Below are positions 26,332 through 35,371 of a stretch of DNA of 64,000 nucleotides, in pieces. The translations under genes and the position numbers were made by a program. Every line of letters starts with the position of its first letter. Position 1 is the first letter of the stretch. Source of the stretch: Bordetella genomosp. 11. Its GTDB lineage: Bacteria; Pseudomonadota; Gammaproteobacteria; Burkholderiales; Burkholderiaceae_B. Under the pieces are notes generated by a model. The model saw only the letters and a list, made by a program, of their open reading frames with translations. It made no database searches and was not told the DNA's origin. Where the stretch lies: NCBI RefSeq assembly GCF_002261215.1, contig NZ_NEVS01000004.1:1674001-1738000 (forward strand). The letters run 5' to 3'.

Positions 26332-27500
26332 CGCTTGCTCCCCGCGGCCGGCAGGTCCAGTACCCGAGTCGCGATAATGCCGCGCTGCACCTCGCTGCTA
26401 CCGCCATAGATACCCAGGCGGCGGGCCTGCAGGAACATCTGCGTGGCGTCGAGCAGGTCCTCGCCGTGGCGCGAGGGATCGCGCAGCGCCGCGCCCGGGC
26501 CGGCGACACGCCGCGCCAGATCCAGCAGCAGATGCACGGTGTCCGTGGCCAGCAGCTTCAAATAGGCGCTGTCCACGCCGCCTTCCCGCGCCTCTCCAGG
26601 CGCGGCTTCGGCCGCCTCCAGGTAAGCCGCGCACAAGGCCTGCACCTCGACCTCGGCCAACGCCGCCTCTTCGCGCACGCTGGCCGGCACCTGGGCCGCC
26701 GGCGCGGCGCGCAGCATCATGCGCAGCCGTTCACGGGCCCGCAGCGCCTGCGCCGGAGAGCCGATCCGCAGACGCTCTTCGCTGAGGACCGCCGTTGCCA
26801 CTTCCCAACCCCGGTTCACTTCACCCACCACGTTGTCCAGCGGCACTGCGACGTCGTCGAGGAATACCTCCGCGAATTCGTCATCGCCGGCGATGGTGCG
26901 TATGGGACGCCGCCGGATGCCGAAGGTAGCCATGGGGATCAGGACGAAGGTAATCCCGTCCCTGGGCCTGCCTTCATTCGAGGTGCGCACCAGCGCGAAC
27001 ATCCAGTCCGCATGATGTCCCCACGTCGTCCAGATCTTGTGCCCGTTGATGACCAGGTGCCCGTCACGTACCTGGCCCCGCGTGGACAGGCTGGCCAGGT
27101 CCGAGCCCGCGCCGGGTTCGGAATAGCCCTGGCACCAGATCGCGTCGCCCGCCAGGATGGCCGGCAGGTGCCGCGCCCGCTGCGCGGGCGTACCGCGCGA
27201 GATCAGCAGCGGTCCGATGTGGTTCAGCCCCTGGGTGGGGATGTCGGGCGTGCCCGCGAGCGCCATCTCCTCCATCAGGATCAACTGCTCCATCGGCGTG
27301 GCCCCCATCCCGCCGTGTTCGCGTGGCCAATGCGGGGCGATCCAGCCGCGCCGCGACAGCGTCCGGTACCATTGCATCGCCTGTTCCGGCGAGGGACGAA
27401 ACGTCGCATGACGCAAGGATGCCGGCACATGTTCGCGCAGCCAGGCCCGCACCTCCGCGCGGAAAGCCGCCTGCCCGTCGGTTTCGGTTCTGAGCGTCAT
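26328..27500 (-). CDS. Acyl-CoA dehydrogenase
   Basis: 390 residues from ATG 27500, which overlaps the stop of the acyl-CoA ligase (ATGA). FAD/acyl motifs CQGYSEPGAGSDLASL (about 125-140) and KIWTTWGHHADWMF, and the C-terminal GIYGGSSEVQRGIIATRVL. It introduces the alpha,beta double bond in acyl-CoA, passing electrons to ETF. Overlap with the next, smaller dehydrogenase gene suggests a heteromer. Confidence 0.92.
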   Translation of the reverse strand: MTLRTETDGQAAFRAEVRAWLREHVPASLRHATFRPSPEQAMQWYRTLSRRGWIAPHWPREHGGMGATPMEQLILMEEMALAGTPDIPTQGLNHIGPLLISRGTPAQRARHLPAILAGDAIWCQGYSEPGAGSDLASLSTRGQVRDGHLVINGHKIWTTWGHHADWMFALVRTSNEGRPRDGITFVLIPMATFGIRRRPIRTIAGDDEFAEVFLDDVAVPLDNVVGEVNRGWEVATAVLSEERLRIGSPAQALRARERLRMMLRAAPAAQVPASVREEAALAEVEVQALCAAYLEAAEAAPGEAREGGVDSAYLKLLATDTVHLLLDLARRVAGPGAALRDPSRHGEDLLDATQMFLQARRLGIYGGSSEVQRGIIATRVLDLPAAGSKR

Positions 27501-29038
27501 GCGGCTTGCACCATTCTGGACAGGGCGATTTCCCGCAGATCCCGTTTCAGCACTTTCCCGACGCCGCTGCGCGGCAGCGCCTCGACGAAGAAGACATGCT
27601 TGGGCTTCTTGTAGCTGGCGATCCGTTCGCGCGCATGCGCCTGGACAGCCTCCACGCTGAGCGTCGCGCCCGGGCACAGTTCGATGAACGCGGCCACTGC
27701 CTCGCCATAGATGGGGTCCGGCACGCCGACCACCGCCACATCGGCCACGGCGGGATGCTCGGCCAGCGCCTGTTCCACCTCTTTGGTGTAGATATTGAAG
27801 CCGCCGCTCAGCACCATGTCCTTCTTGCGATCCACGATATACAGATAGCCGTCGCTATCGAAGCGGCCCATGTCGCCGGTATGCACCCAGCCGTCGACGA
27901 TGGTTTCCGCGGTCGCCTCGGGCCGTCCGTAGTAGCCACGCATGGTCGTGAAGCGTCCGGCCTCGCCGGCGCGCACCAGGATTTCACCGACGTCGTCCAC
28001 GGACACCCGCTGCCCCCGCTCGTCGACCAGCTTGACTTCCACGCCGGGCGTCACGCGGCCCACCGAGCCGGGATGGGTGAACTGCTCCTCGTGATTGAGG
28101 ACGGTGACCGATCCGACTTCGGTCATGGCGAAAAAGGAATGCAGCCGGGCGCCAGGCAGCCTCTCTATCATCCGGCGCTTGAGCTCGATCGGGAAGGCCT
28201 CGCCCGTGACGATGATGTGGCGCAGGGTCGCGCAGCGCGATGCCTGTTCTTCCAGGATAGGCATCAGCATGCGCGCAACCGTGGGCACCATGCCGGCGGC
28301 CGTGACGTACTCGCGCTCGATGATGTCCACGGCCTGCCGCGCATCGAAGCGTTCCATCACCACCAGGGTCGCGCCCAGGCCCATGGAGTTCATCAGCCGC
28401 GCCAGACCGGTGCGGTGGGCCAGCGGCGTCGTGACGAGGAAGACGTCATCCGAGGTAATGCCCCATTCCACGGCGTTGATGAAAGCATTGCCGATAACGA
28501 AATTCGCGTGCGTCAGGATCGCGCCCTTCGGCTGGCCCGTCGTGCCCGAGGTATAGAGGATCATCGCATCGTCCGGATGCAGCGGCACATCGGGCAGGCG
28601 CTCGTCGGACGGCCGCATCAGCGTCGCCAGGGCTTGCGCGTCGTGCGCGGCACCGTCCACGACGACGCGGCGCAGGCCGCGCAACCCGTCGCCCAGGGCG
28701 TCGATGGCCGGCGCGTCGTCCGCATGGAATACCAGCATGCAGGCCTGGCTATCCCGCGCGAAGTACGCCAGCTCGCGTGGCGTATTGCGCGTGTTCACCG
28801 GAATGACCAACGCCCCCAGCCAGAAGGCGGCGTACAGCACCTGCGCGATCTCGATGCAGTTGGGCAGGTAAACCACCACGCGATCGCCCGGCCCTACTCC
28901 CGCTCGCCGCATGCCCGCGGCCAGCGACCGGGAGGTGGCCAGCAGTTCGGCGTACGTCAGGGACCGGTCACCGCATTTCACCGCCGTCTTGCCGGGAAAG
29001 CGCAGCGCATGCGCTGCCAGGAATTGTTCGAGCCGCAT
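27497..29038 (-). CDS. AMP-dependent acyl-CoA synthetase (class I adenylate-forming)
   Basis: 513 residues. P-loop ILYTSGTTGQPKGA, the A5-type FFAMTEVGS segment, the A7-A8 region YLYIVDRKKDMVLSGGFNIYTKEVE and the C-terminal catalytic lysine in PRSGVGKVLKRDLRE. Activates a carboxylic acid as its CoA thioester at the expense of ATP. Medium/long-chain or cyclic acid ligases look like this; the substrate should be the acid imported by the ABC transporter of the same operon. AAGG precedes the ATG. Confidence 0.92.
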   Translation of the reverse strand: MRLEQFLAAHALRFPGKTAVKCGDRSLTYAELLATSRSLAAGMRRAGVGPGDRVVVYLPNCIEIAQVLYAAFWLGALVIPVNTRNTPRELAYFARDSQACMLVFHADDAPAIDALGDGLRGLRRVVVDGAAHDAQALATLMRPSDERLPDVPLHPDDAMILYTSGTTGQPKGAILTHANFVIGNAFINAVEWGITSDDVFLVTTPLAHRTGLARLMNSMGLGATLVVMERFDARQAVDIIEREYVTAAGMVPTVARMLMPILEEQASRCATLRHIIVTGEAFPIELKRRMIERLPGARLHSFFAMTEVGSVTVLNHEEQFTHPGSVGRVTPGVEVKLVDERGQRVSVDDVGEILVRAGEAGRFTTMRGYYGRPEATAETIVDGWVHTGDMGRFDSDGYLYIVDRKKDMVLSGGFNIYTKEVEQALAEHPAVADVAVVGVPDPIYGEAVAAFIELCPGATLSVEAVQAHARERIASYKKPKHVFFVEALPRSGVGKVLKRDLREIALSRMVQAA

Positions 29039-29047
29039 GACGTCGCC

Positions 29048-29476
29048 TTATTCCAGTTCGAACGCCGGATAGGGATGCCCTGGCGCAAGATGGTCGACCG
29101 CCAGCTTGACCCGCTTGCCCACCGCCATCTCGGCGGGATCGCAACCCAACAGGTTGGCGATGATGCGCACGCCTTCGTCGAGCTCCACCGTGGCGACGCA
29201 TAAGGGTATGCGCCCCTCCACGCCGGGCCCCGGAATGCGTACCACCGTGGCGGCATAGATGGTGCCCTTCCCCGATACTTCCCGCCATTCCAGGGTGCGC
29301 CGGCCTGTGTAGCTGCTGACCGGCTTGGGGTAGTGCTGAAAACGTCCGGCGACGGTGCAATACTGCAGCACCAGCTTGCCCTGCGCGATGCCGTCCCAGA
29401 ACGGCTGGGTGTCCACGTAGACGCCTTGTTTCGGTATGGGACGCGCCGGCGAGCCCGCGGCTATGTTGTCGTTCAT
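29048..29476 (-). CDS. DUF35 OB-fold protein with degenerate zinc ribbon
   Basis: 142 residues. Partner protein of the adjacent thiolase homologue: N-terminal helix (TQPFWDGIAQGKLVLQYC), rubredoxin-like knuckle, then an OB-fold (GKGTIYAATVVRIPGPG...PLCVATVELDEGVRIIANLLG). The knuckle normally has four Cys; here only C40 remains (YCTVAGRFQHYPKPVSSYTGRR), so it should not bind zinc. ATG 29476 has GGAGG 10 bases upstream; ATG 29485 overlaps the thiolase stop (ATGA) but has the site only one base away. Related pairs form Ltp2-type retro-aldolases. Confidence 0.88.
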   Translation of the reverse strand: MNDNIAAGSPARPIPKQGVYVDTQPFWDGIAQGKLVLQYCTVAGRFQHYPKPVSSYTGRRTLEWREVSGKGTIYAATVVRIPGPGVEGRIPLCVATVELDEGVRIIANLLGCDPAEMAVGKRVKLAVDHLAPGHPYPAFELE

Positions 29477-29481
29477 GGTAG

Positions 29482-30648
29482 TCATGCCTCCAGGACCATG
29501 GCCGAACTGGTGCCCCAGTTGCGGCCGTAGGGAATCACGCCGATGCCGGTGACCAATGCGTTGCACGGGTCCTTTACCTGGCGGCTGCCGCCCTCGCCGA
29601 ACATCTGGCGCACGGCTTCGGCCAGATTCAATCCACCGCTTGCCAGGCCCGGCTGGCCGGCCGAGATCTGGCCCCCACCTGTATTCAAGGGCAGCTCGCC
29701 GTCGAAGGACAGGTCGGTGCGCAGGGTATAGGCAGCGCCTTCTCCGCGTTCGCAGAAGCCGAAGGCCTCGAACTGCATCATGACGGCGATGGTGAAGTCG
29801 TCGTACGGTTGGAACATCCGCACATCCTTGGGCGCGAGTTCCGCCCTGCGCAGCACCTCCGGGCCGATCCTGCCGAAGCCGGTCTGGGTGATGTCGGCCA
29901 CCGGGTCGGCACCGTTGAAGTTCGTGACTTCGCCGTACGCCACCGGATACACCATGTTCCTTAGACCGAGCCGCCTGGCGTTCGCCGCGCTGGTCACGAT
30001 GAACGCGTTGGCGCCATCGCAGAACATCACGCTGTCCAGTACCCGCAGCGGATCGGAGATCACACGCGACTGCATGTATTCCTCCATCGACAGCGGCTTC
30101 TGGAACTTCTTCAGCGCGTTCGGATTGTGCAGCGCGTGCGCGCGCTGCGTTACCGCAATCTTGCCCAGCGCCTGGGGATCCAGGCCATATTGATGAATGT
30201 AGCGGCTCATCAGCAGGCCGAAGCTGGCGGGCGGGCCCTGGACGCCGGGGGGATCCTGGAACTCGCCGCGGTACGCGCCGTAATTGGAGCGCCAGTCGCT
30301 GCTGGGCGCGTCGGCCGACATGACGACGGCCAGGGTGCACATGCCGTCGCGGATCGCCGACATCGCCCGCGCCACGCCGCCGGTCGCGGAGCAGCCGCCC
30401 ATGCCGCCATAGTTCAGCCACGTCGGCGTCAGGCCCAGCGCTTCGGTCATGTAGACGGCGAAGAACGGGTTCTGGGCTTCGGACAAGGCGGTGGTGACCG
30501 ACAGCCCGTCGATCTCATTCTTGTCGATGCCCGTGCGTTCCAGCAGCTGATCCAGGGCCTCGCCGGCCAGGTCGTAGGCGCTGCGTCCCGTCTTGAACCC
30601 GACCGGCGTTTCCGCGTAGCCGGCGATCACCATATCCCTTTTCTTCAT
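29482..30648 (-). CDS. Thiolase-family (lipid-transfer/SCP-x type) protein
   Basis: 388 residues. Thiolase fold with GGMGGCSATGGVARAMSAI around C86, the FNGADP loop, QPYDDFTIAVMMQFEAFGF and a C-terminal NTGGGQISAGQPG glycine-rich turn. This group pairs with DUF35 proteins and in steroid breakdown acts as an aldolase rather than a thiolase; which applies here is open because the Cys alignment is uncertain. Starts at ATG 30648 after GGAGAG, 4 bases past the hydratase stop. Confidence 0.88.
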   Translation of the reverse strand: MKKRDMVIAGYAETPVGFKTGRSAYDLAGEALDQLLERTGIDKNEIDGLSVTTALSEAQNPFFAVYMTEALGLTPTWLNYGGMGGCSATGGVARAMSAIRDGMCTLAVVMSADAPSSDWRSNYGAYRGEFQDPPGVQGPPASFGLLMSRYIHQYGLDPQALGKIAVTQRAHALHNPNALKKFQKPLSMEEYMQSRVISDPLRVLDSVMFCDGANAFIVTSAANARRLGLRNMVYPVAYGEVTNFNGADPVADITQTGFGRIGPEVLRRAELAPKDVRMFQPYDDFTIAVMMQFEAFGFCERGEGAAYTLRTDLSFDGELPLNTGGGQISAGQPGLASGGLNLAEAVRQMFGEGGSRQVKDPCNALVTGIGVIPYGRNWGTSSAMVLEA

Positions 30649-30652
30649 GCTT

Positions 30653-31453
30653 TCACTCTCCTCGGAAATCCGGCGCTCTTTTCTCGCGAAAGGCGGACAG
30701 GCCTTCCGCCCGATCGCGCGTGAAATACAGCATGAAGGACACGTCGCCTTCCGCTGCCATGCCCTCGGCCAGCGGCAGGTCCATGCCGCGGTCGATCATG
30801 GCCTTCGTGAACATCACCGACAAAGGCGCATTGCCGCTTATCGTGCGCGCCAGTTCACGGGCCTTGTCCAGCGCCTGGCCCGCCTCCGTCATATGGTTGA
30901 CCAGGCGGTACTCGCGCGCTTCGGCGGCGCTCAGGCGTCGGCCGGTCCACATCAGCTCCTTGGCCAGCGCGGGCCCGACCAGGCGCGGCAAGGTCTGCGT
31001 GCCGCCGCCTCCCGGCATCAGGCCCAGGCGGATCTCCGGCAAGCCGAACTTGGCGTTGGCCCCCGCCACGACCAGGTCCCCGACCAAGGCAAGCTCCAGG
31101 CCGCCGCCCAGGGCATAGCCTTCGACGACGCTGATAATGGGCTTGGAGTACGTGGGCAACTCGCGGAACAGCCGGTTGACCTTGCGCAGGCGCCGCCGCT
31201 TGCGGTAGAAGTCGAAATATTCGTTGTCGGCAATGGTGAACTCGCTGGTGTCGATGCCGGTGCAGAACGCCTTGTCGCTGCCCTTCACGATTACCGCGGC
31301 GATCCCGCGCGCCGACTCGGCTTCGTTGAGGACATCCATGATTTCCTGCGCGGTCTGTTCGCGCAGGGAGTTCAGCTTCTCGGGACGATTGAGGGTGATT
31401 TCCAACCAACCCTCGACATGCTCGACAATGATGTCTTCAGTGTTCATGTTCAT
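30653..31453 (-). CDS. Enoyl-CoA hydratase/isomerase family protein
   Basis: 266 residues, crotonase fold. Oxyanion-hole segments are KAFCTGIDTSEF (about 62-72) and GYALGGGLELALVGDLVVAG. The catalytic Glu region reads FGLPEIRLGLMPGGGGTQTLPRLVG, so one Glu position is kept. Adds water to the enoyl-CoA made by the dehydrogenase pair. Its ATG overlaps the stop of the ABC ATPase gene by 4 bases, tying transport and catabolism in one mRNA. Confidence 0.92.
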   Translation of the reverse strand: MNMNTEDIIVEHVEGWLEITLNRPEKLNSLREQTAQEIMDVLNEAESARGIAAVIVKGSDKAFCTGIDTSEFTIADNEYFDFYRKRRRLRKVNRLFRELPTYSKPIISVVEGYALGGGLELALVGDLVVAGANAKFGLPEIRLGLMPGGGGTQTLPRLVGPALAKELMWTGRRLSAAEAREYRLVNHMTEAGQALDKARELARTISGNAPLSVMFTKAMIDRGMDLPLAEGMAAEGDVSFMLYFTRDRAEGLSAFREKRAPDFRGE

Positions 31454-32304
31454 CGGATACTCGCTGTTGTTTCAGTGCTGACGGATTCAGTGCCTGGGAC
31501 TTGGTGCGCGGATTCGGTAGCGCGCCGGGGCGCGGGCTGCCCGGGCGCGACGTGGCCCCCGATGGCGTATTCGATTCTTGCGTGCATGTCGGCCATGCAC
31601 GCCGGGATCGCCCGCTGCGCGGCATCGATGGATAGTTCCAGGCAAACCCGCGCGGGCGCCGCCAGGACCAGCACGCGGTCGGCGATTTCCAGGGCGTCCT
31701 CGATGCGGTGGGTCACGAAGACGCAGGTCTTGCGCTGTTCCCTGATGATCTCCGCGAAATCGCGGCGCAGCGTTTGCGAAGTCACGTGGTCGAGCTGGCT
31801 GAAGGATTCATCCAGCAGGACCAGGGCGGGGTCCACCGCCAGCGCCCGCGCCAGCGACACCCGCTGACGCATTCCGCCCGACAGCTCGACGGGATACTTT
31901 TCGCAGGCGTCCTGCAGCTTGACGCGCGTCAGCCATTCCCTCGCCCGCTGCCGTGCCTGGTTCTTCGGAACATCCAGCAGCAGCAACCCCAGTTCGACGT
32001 TCTCTTGTGCCGTGCGCCACGGCAGCAGCCGGTCCGTCTGGAAGCTCACGGCCAGTTTTCCGCGCAGTGCCTTGAAGTCCAGCGCCGGGTCCACGCCAGC
32101 CACATGCACCGAGCCCGCATCGGCCGTGGCGGTTCCCATCAGCAGCGACATGACCGTGCTCTTGCCGGCGCCCGTCTGGCCCAGCAAGGCCACCGTTTCG
32201 CCCTCGCGGACTTCCATCGTCAGGTGATCGATGGCGGTATGGCTGCCGAAACGCTTGACGACGTCCCGCAGGGCGATGATTGTGTTCCGGATATCGTTCA
32301 TCAT
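31450..32304 (-). CDS. ABC transporter ATP-binding protein (SsuB/TauB type)
   Basis: 284 residues from ATG 32304, overlapping the permease stop. Walker A GQTGAGKST, Q-loop SFQTDRLLPW, signature LSGGMRQR, Walker B ALVLLDESFSQLD and H-loop VTHRIEDAL. Nitrate/sulfonate/taurine-type importer ATPase. The last ~40 residues (AIGGHVAPG...ASIR) are a low-complexity tail absent from most relatives. Confidence 0.93.
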   Translation of the reverse strand: MMNDIRNTIIALRDVVKRFGSHTAIDHLTMEVREGETVALLGQTGAGKSTVMSLLMGTATADAGSVHVAGVDPALDFKALRGKLAVSFQTDRLLPWRTAQENVELGLLLLDVPKNQARQRAREWLTRVKLQDACEKYPVELSGGMRQRVSLARALAVDPALVLLDESFSQLDHVTSQTLRRDFAEIIREQRKTCVFVTHRIEDALEIADRVLVLAAPARVCLELSIDAAQRAIPACMADMHARIEYAIGGHVAPGQPAPRRATESAHQVPGTESVSTETTASIR

Positions 32305-33155
32305 CGCACCTGCGCCTCTTTGCGCCAGCCCAGGAAGCGGCGCTCCGCGCACCCGGCCAGCCATTGGAACACCAGGTTCAGCATCACGAGCAGGAAAGTC
32401 CACGCCATTACCTGGTCGATGCGAAAGGTGGACTGCGCAAAGCTCATGCGCGAGCCTATGCCGACGGCCGAGGCCACGAGTTCGGCGAAGATCACCATGC
32501 GGATGGCGTATCCGATCACCGATTTCGTGGTCAGGAAAATATACGGAATGATGTGCGGCGCCACCAGGAAGCGCAGCATCTGCCAACGCGAGGGACGGAA
32601 GCTTTCCAGCATGTCGACCCATTCCGTGGAAAGCGCCCTCACGCCCTCGTAGACGTTCAACGCATAGAACGGCAGCAGGATGACCGCCAGGATGAAAAAG
32701 ATGCGCGCCTCCGGGTCCTTGAACCAGAACACGGCGAGCAGCATCCACGACAGCGCCGGGATCCCCGTATCGATAATGACGACCGCCTTCAGGTAGGGTC
32801 CGACACGCCTGGACGTTCCCATCAGCAGCCCGACGATCACGCCCGCCAGCGCGGCGAAGACGATCGCGGCGGCCAGGCGCGCCAGCGTGATCGCCACGTG
32901 GATCAGGTCCGAGCCGAAAAGTCCGGCCAGCGCCTTCGCGATCGCCTCGGGCGACGGCATGATGTAGTCCGGCACGTAACGACTTGCCACCTCCATCGCG
33001 GCCAGCAGCAGAACGACGACGCAGATCAAGGCCTTCAGATCGCGCCGGTCGCGCTTCTCCGGCTTGGGGGCCAGGGTTGACGCGCGGGTTGCCATGGATG
33101 CGGGACGGGTAATGGGCTTCACGCGTTGCCCGGCGGGAATGTCGACCTGGTTCAT
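32301..33155 (-). CDS. ABC transporter permease (SsuC/TauC type)
   Basis: 284 residues with about six membrane segments and a 40-residue basic cytoplasmic N terminus. The inner-membrane loop that docks the ATPase is visible at EWVDMLESFRPSRWQMLRFLVAPHIIPYI. Start codon overlaps the stop of the binding-protein gene (ATGA). Forms the channel of the importer at the head of the beta-oxidation operon. Confidence 0.92.
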   Translation of the reverse strand: MNQVDIPAGQRVKPITRPASMATRASTLAPKPEKRDRRDLKALICVVVLLLAAMEVASRYVPDYIMPSPEAIAKALAGLFGSDLIHVAITLARLAAAIVFAALAGVIVGLLMGTSRRVGPYLKAVVIIDTGIPALSWMLLAVFWFKDPEARIFFILAVILLPFYALNVYEGVRALSTEWVDMLESFRPSRWQMLRFLVAPHIIPYIFLTTKSVIGYAIRMVIFAELVASAVGIGSRMSFAQSTFRIDQVMAWTFLLVMLNLVFQWLAGCAERRFLGWRKEAQVR

Positions 33156-34150
33156 GATGCGAAGAACTCCTTATCGACCATCGCGGGCAAGGCGCCGCTG
33201 CGCTTGAGGAATTCATTGGCGACGAGTATCGAGCGACGCCCCTCTTCGGTTTGCATGGAGGTGTGCTTGAACTCCAGCCGCCTCGAATCGATGGCGGTCT
33301 TCAGGACTTCCGGCGACGCGCCGGAGTTGCCGCCCGCGATCTTGACCGCCTCGTCCGTGTGCGTGGTAATGCCCTGGATGCTTTGTTGGAAAGCGCGGTT
33401 CAAGCGTTCGACCAAGCCCGGATCGCGGGCGATCGCATCCTTGCGAACGGCCACGCCGAAGTAAGGCAGATCCAGGTGCAATTTCCGGCGGAACGCCTCG
33501 CCAGCGCTATAGAGCACCCGCATATCGGGCATGCGCTGAAGCCCCGCCGAGACATTGGGCTCCCACGACAGGCCCGCATCGGCACGGTTCGCCATGACCA
33601 GGGTAACGGACGCCGCGGGATTGTCGACGTTCTGGACCGTCGCCACTTTCTCCAGATCGATACCGTCGATTTCCTGCATGACGGCCCGCATCATCCTGTA
33701 TGTGCCGGTCGATTGCGGCGCCGCAACGGTTTTGCCGCGCAGGTCCTGCAACCCTCGCACCGCCTGCGCGCGGGTCACGATATTGATCATGTTGCCCGTC
33801 GTGACGGAGCAGACATATTGCAGCGGCACGCCGGCCAGGTAGCGGGAGGCGAACGTATCCCAGCTGCCTATGCACACGTCGTAATTTCCCGCAACAAAGT
33901 CGTTGTAGTACGTGCTGACCGCGGTATATGAGGTGGGTTTTCCCAAGACCAGGTCGTTTGCCCTGGCCAGCTGCTTTACCGTTATATAGTCGGTCAGCAA
34001 GGTCGTGAAACCCGGCGTCAGGTTGGCCCATTTGAGGGGCGCCTGGGCGCGCGCGGGACTGACCAAAGACCCCACGCCGAGGATGGCCGCCGGCCCCAGG
34101 GCCGACGCGGTCCGCAGCAGCGCCCGGCGCGATAGTGCACGTCCGTTCAT
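33152..34150 (-). CDS. ABC substrate-binding protein, NMT1/SsuA type, Tat-exported
   Basis: 332 residues. The N terminus has a twin-arginine signal (SRRALLRTASALGPAAILG...SPARA), so it is folded before export. The mature part is a type II periplasmic binding fold (LTDYITVKQLARANDL, YDVCIGSWDTFASRYLAG, GKTVAAPQSTGTYRMMRA). First gene of the nine-gene operon, with GGAGA before its ATG and a long divergent gap to a lysR. Captures the acid degraded by the downstream enzymes. Confidence 0.9.
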   Translation of the reverse strand: MNGRALSRRALLRTASALGPAAILGVGSLVSPARAQAPLKWANLTPGFTTLLTDYITVKQLARANDLVLGKPTSYTAVSTYYNDFVAGNYDVCIGSWDTFASRYLAGVPLQYVCSVTTGNMINIVTRAQAVRGLQDLRGKTVAAPQSTGTYRMMRAVMQEIDGIDLEKVATVQNVDNPAASVTLVMANRADAGLSWEPNVSAGLQRMPDMRVLYSAGEAFRRKLHLDLPYFGVAVRKDAIARDPGLVERLNRAFQQSIQGITTHTDEAVKIAGGNSGASPEVLKTAIDSRRLEFKHTSMQTEEGRRSILVANEFLKRSGALPAMVDKEFFAS

Positions 34151-34267
34151 GCTTGTCTCCGTTATATTTTTGTCCCGCCGCGATCGCCGGCGTGGCCGTC
34201 GGCGCCCGGTGAGTCTGTGAATGGTAGGATAGGCCCGCGGTTGGGGATAGCCGCGAAATCGGGACGG

Positions 34268-34287
34268 GCGTTCCAGCCGTGGAACGC
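34268..34287. promoter_or_regulatory. 20-bp inverted repeat in the divergent region
   Basis: GCGTTCCA, four bases, TGGAACGC. It lies 118 bases before the binding-protein start and 126 bases before the LysR start. Arms are perfect; it could be an operator or a hairpin in the leader of either transcript. Confidence 0.45.
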
Positions 34288-34346
34288 TGGCGGCATGCCG
34301 GATGTGGTCTCATCCGCGATGAACGGCTATCCGGCCAGGCTGTTTC

Positions 34347-34369
34347 GTCGGAGTATTCCTCGCTCCGAC
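34347..34369. promoter_or_regulatory. Inverted repeat upstream of lysR
   Basis: GTCGGAG, nine bases, CTCCGAC, ending 44 bases before the LysR ATG. The spacing allows the two arms to lie on one face of the helix. Candidate autoregulatory site of the adjacent LysR. Confidence 0.45.
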
Positions 34370-34412
34370 CGTCCGGCCTCCTCTGTCTGGCATCCTTTCC
34401 ACTTCTCCGGAT

Positions 34413-35324
34413 ATGGCAGAAAGACTCGATCTCAACTCGCTGCGTCTTTTCTATGAAGTGGTGAACGCGCAGAGCATTTCGCGCGCGGCCGCGGAGCTGG
34501 GCCTTCCCAAATCGTCGATCAGCCGCAAGCTGAGCGAGCTGGAACGCCAGGTCGGCACGGCCTTGTTGAAGAAAGGCCCGCGCAAACTGACGACCACCGA
34601 AATCGGCGCGCGCTTTTACGAGCATTGCCGCCGGGTGGTCGATGAAGTGGAGCAGGCGCGCAACGACTCCCTGACGCTGCAAAGCGAGATGCGTGGCGTC
34701 CTGCGCGTCAGCATTCCGATCGACTTCGGGATGTCGTGGATAGGCCGGGCATTGGCGGAATTCGTCCAGGCCTACCCAGAGATCGAACTGGAAGTGGACG
34801 TCAACAGCCGCACCGTCGACCTGCGTGAAGAACCCTATGACCTGACCATACAGCTCGGTCCGATCAAGGATACGGACCTGATCTACCGGCGGCTGGCCAC
34901 GCTGACCCGCGGGGTTTATGCCAGCCCGGAGTATCTGGCGCGCCGCGGCGTGCCCCTGGCCGTCGACGATCTGCACCGCCACGACTGCATTATCACGGTG
35001 CAACAGCGCCTGGACGGGATCTGGACGCTGCGCAACGAAGCGACCCACCGCTTCGCCACCATCCATGGGAAGGTGGTGGTCAACAATATTTCGATCGCGC
35101 GCGAGATGGCCATTGGCCATGTCGGCATGTGCATGCTGCCCAATCTGATGTGCGGGAACGATTTGCGCGCCGGCCGGCTGCGGCGCGTGCTCGAAAACTG
35201 GGAAAGCCCTTCCATGCACGCGACCGCCATGGTGTTAAGCCGCAAAGGCATGCCGAAAAAGATCCGCGCATTCCTGGATTTCTTTTCCGAACGCCTCAAT
35301 AGTGACGATCGCGCCTTGCGCTGA
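34413..35324 (+). CDS. LysR-family transcriptional regulator
   Basis: 303 residues. Helix-turn-helix LDLNSLRLFYEVVNAQSISRAAAELGLPKSSISRKLSELE, then an effector domain of the CrgA/DsdC-like subgroup (RVSIPIDFGMSWIGRALAEF, YDLTIQLG). Divergent from the ABC importer/beta-oxidation operon, which it probably controls. Converges on the FAH-family gene. No strong ribosome site before the ATG. Confidence 0.92.
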   Translation: MAERLDLNSLRLFYEVVNAQSISRAAAELGLPKSSISRKLSELERQVGTALLKKGPRKLTTTEIGARFYEHCRRVVDEVEQARNDSLTLQSEMRGVLRVSIPIDFGMSWIGRALAEFVQAYPEIELEVDVNSRTVDLREEPYDLTIQLGPIKDTDLIYRRLATLTRGVYASPEYLARRGVPLAVDDLHRHDCIITVQQRLDGIWTLRNEATHRFATIHGKVVVNNISIAREMAIGHVGMCMLPNLMCGNDLRAGRLRRVLENWESPSMHATAMVLSRKGMPKKIRAFLDFFSERLNSDDRALR

Positions 35325-35371
35325 AACTGGCCTTCGGCCCGCCCGCCTGTCCGACCGCATGCGGTGCCGGC

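Noticed and set aside
30653..34150. The NMT1/SsuA-type importer as proof of a sulfonate substrate
   Set aside because: This transporter family also carries aromatic and nitrogen compounds. The downstream enzymes are CoA-dependent beta-oxidation types with no desulfonation gene.
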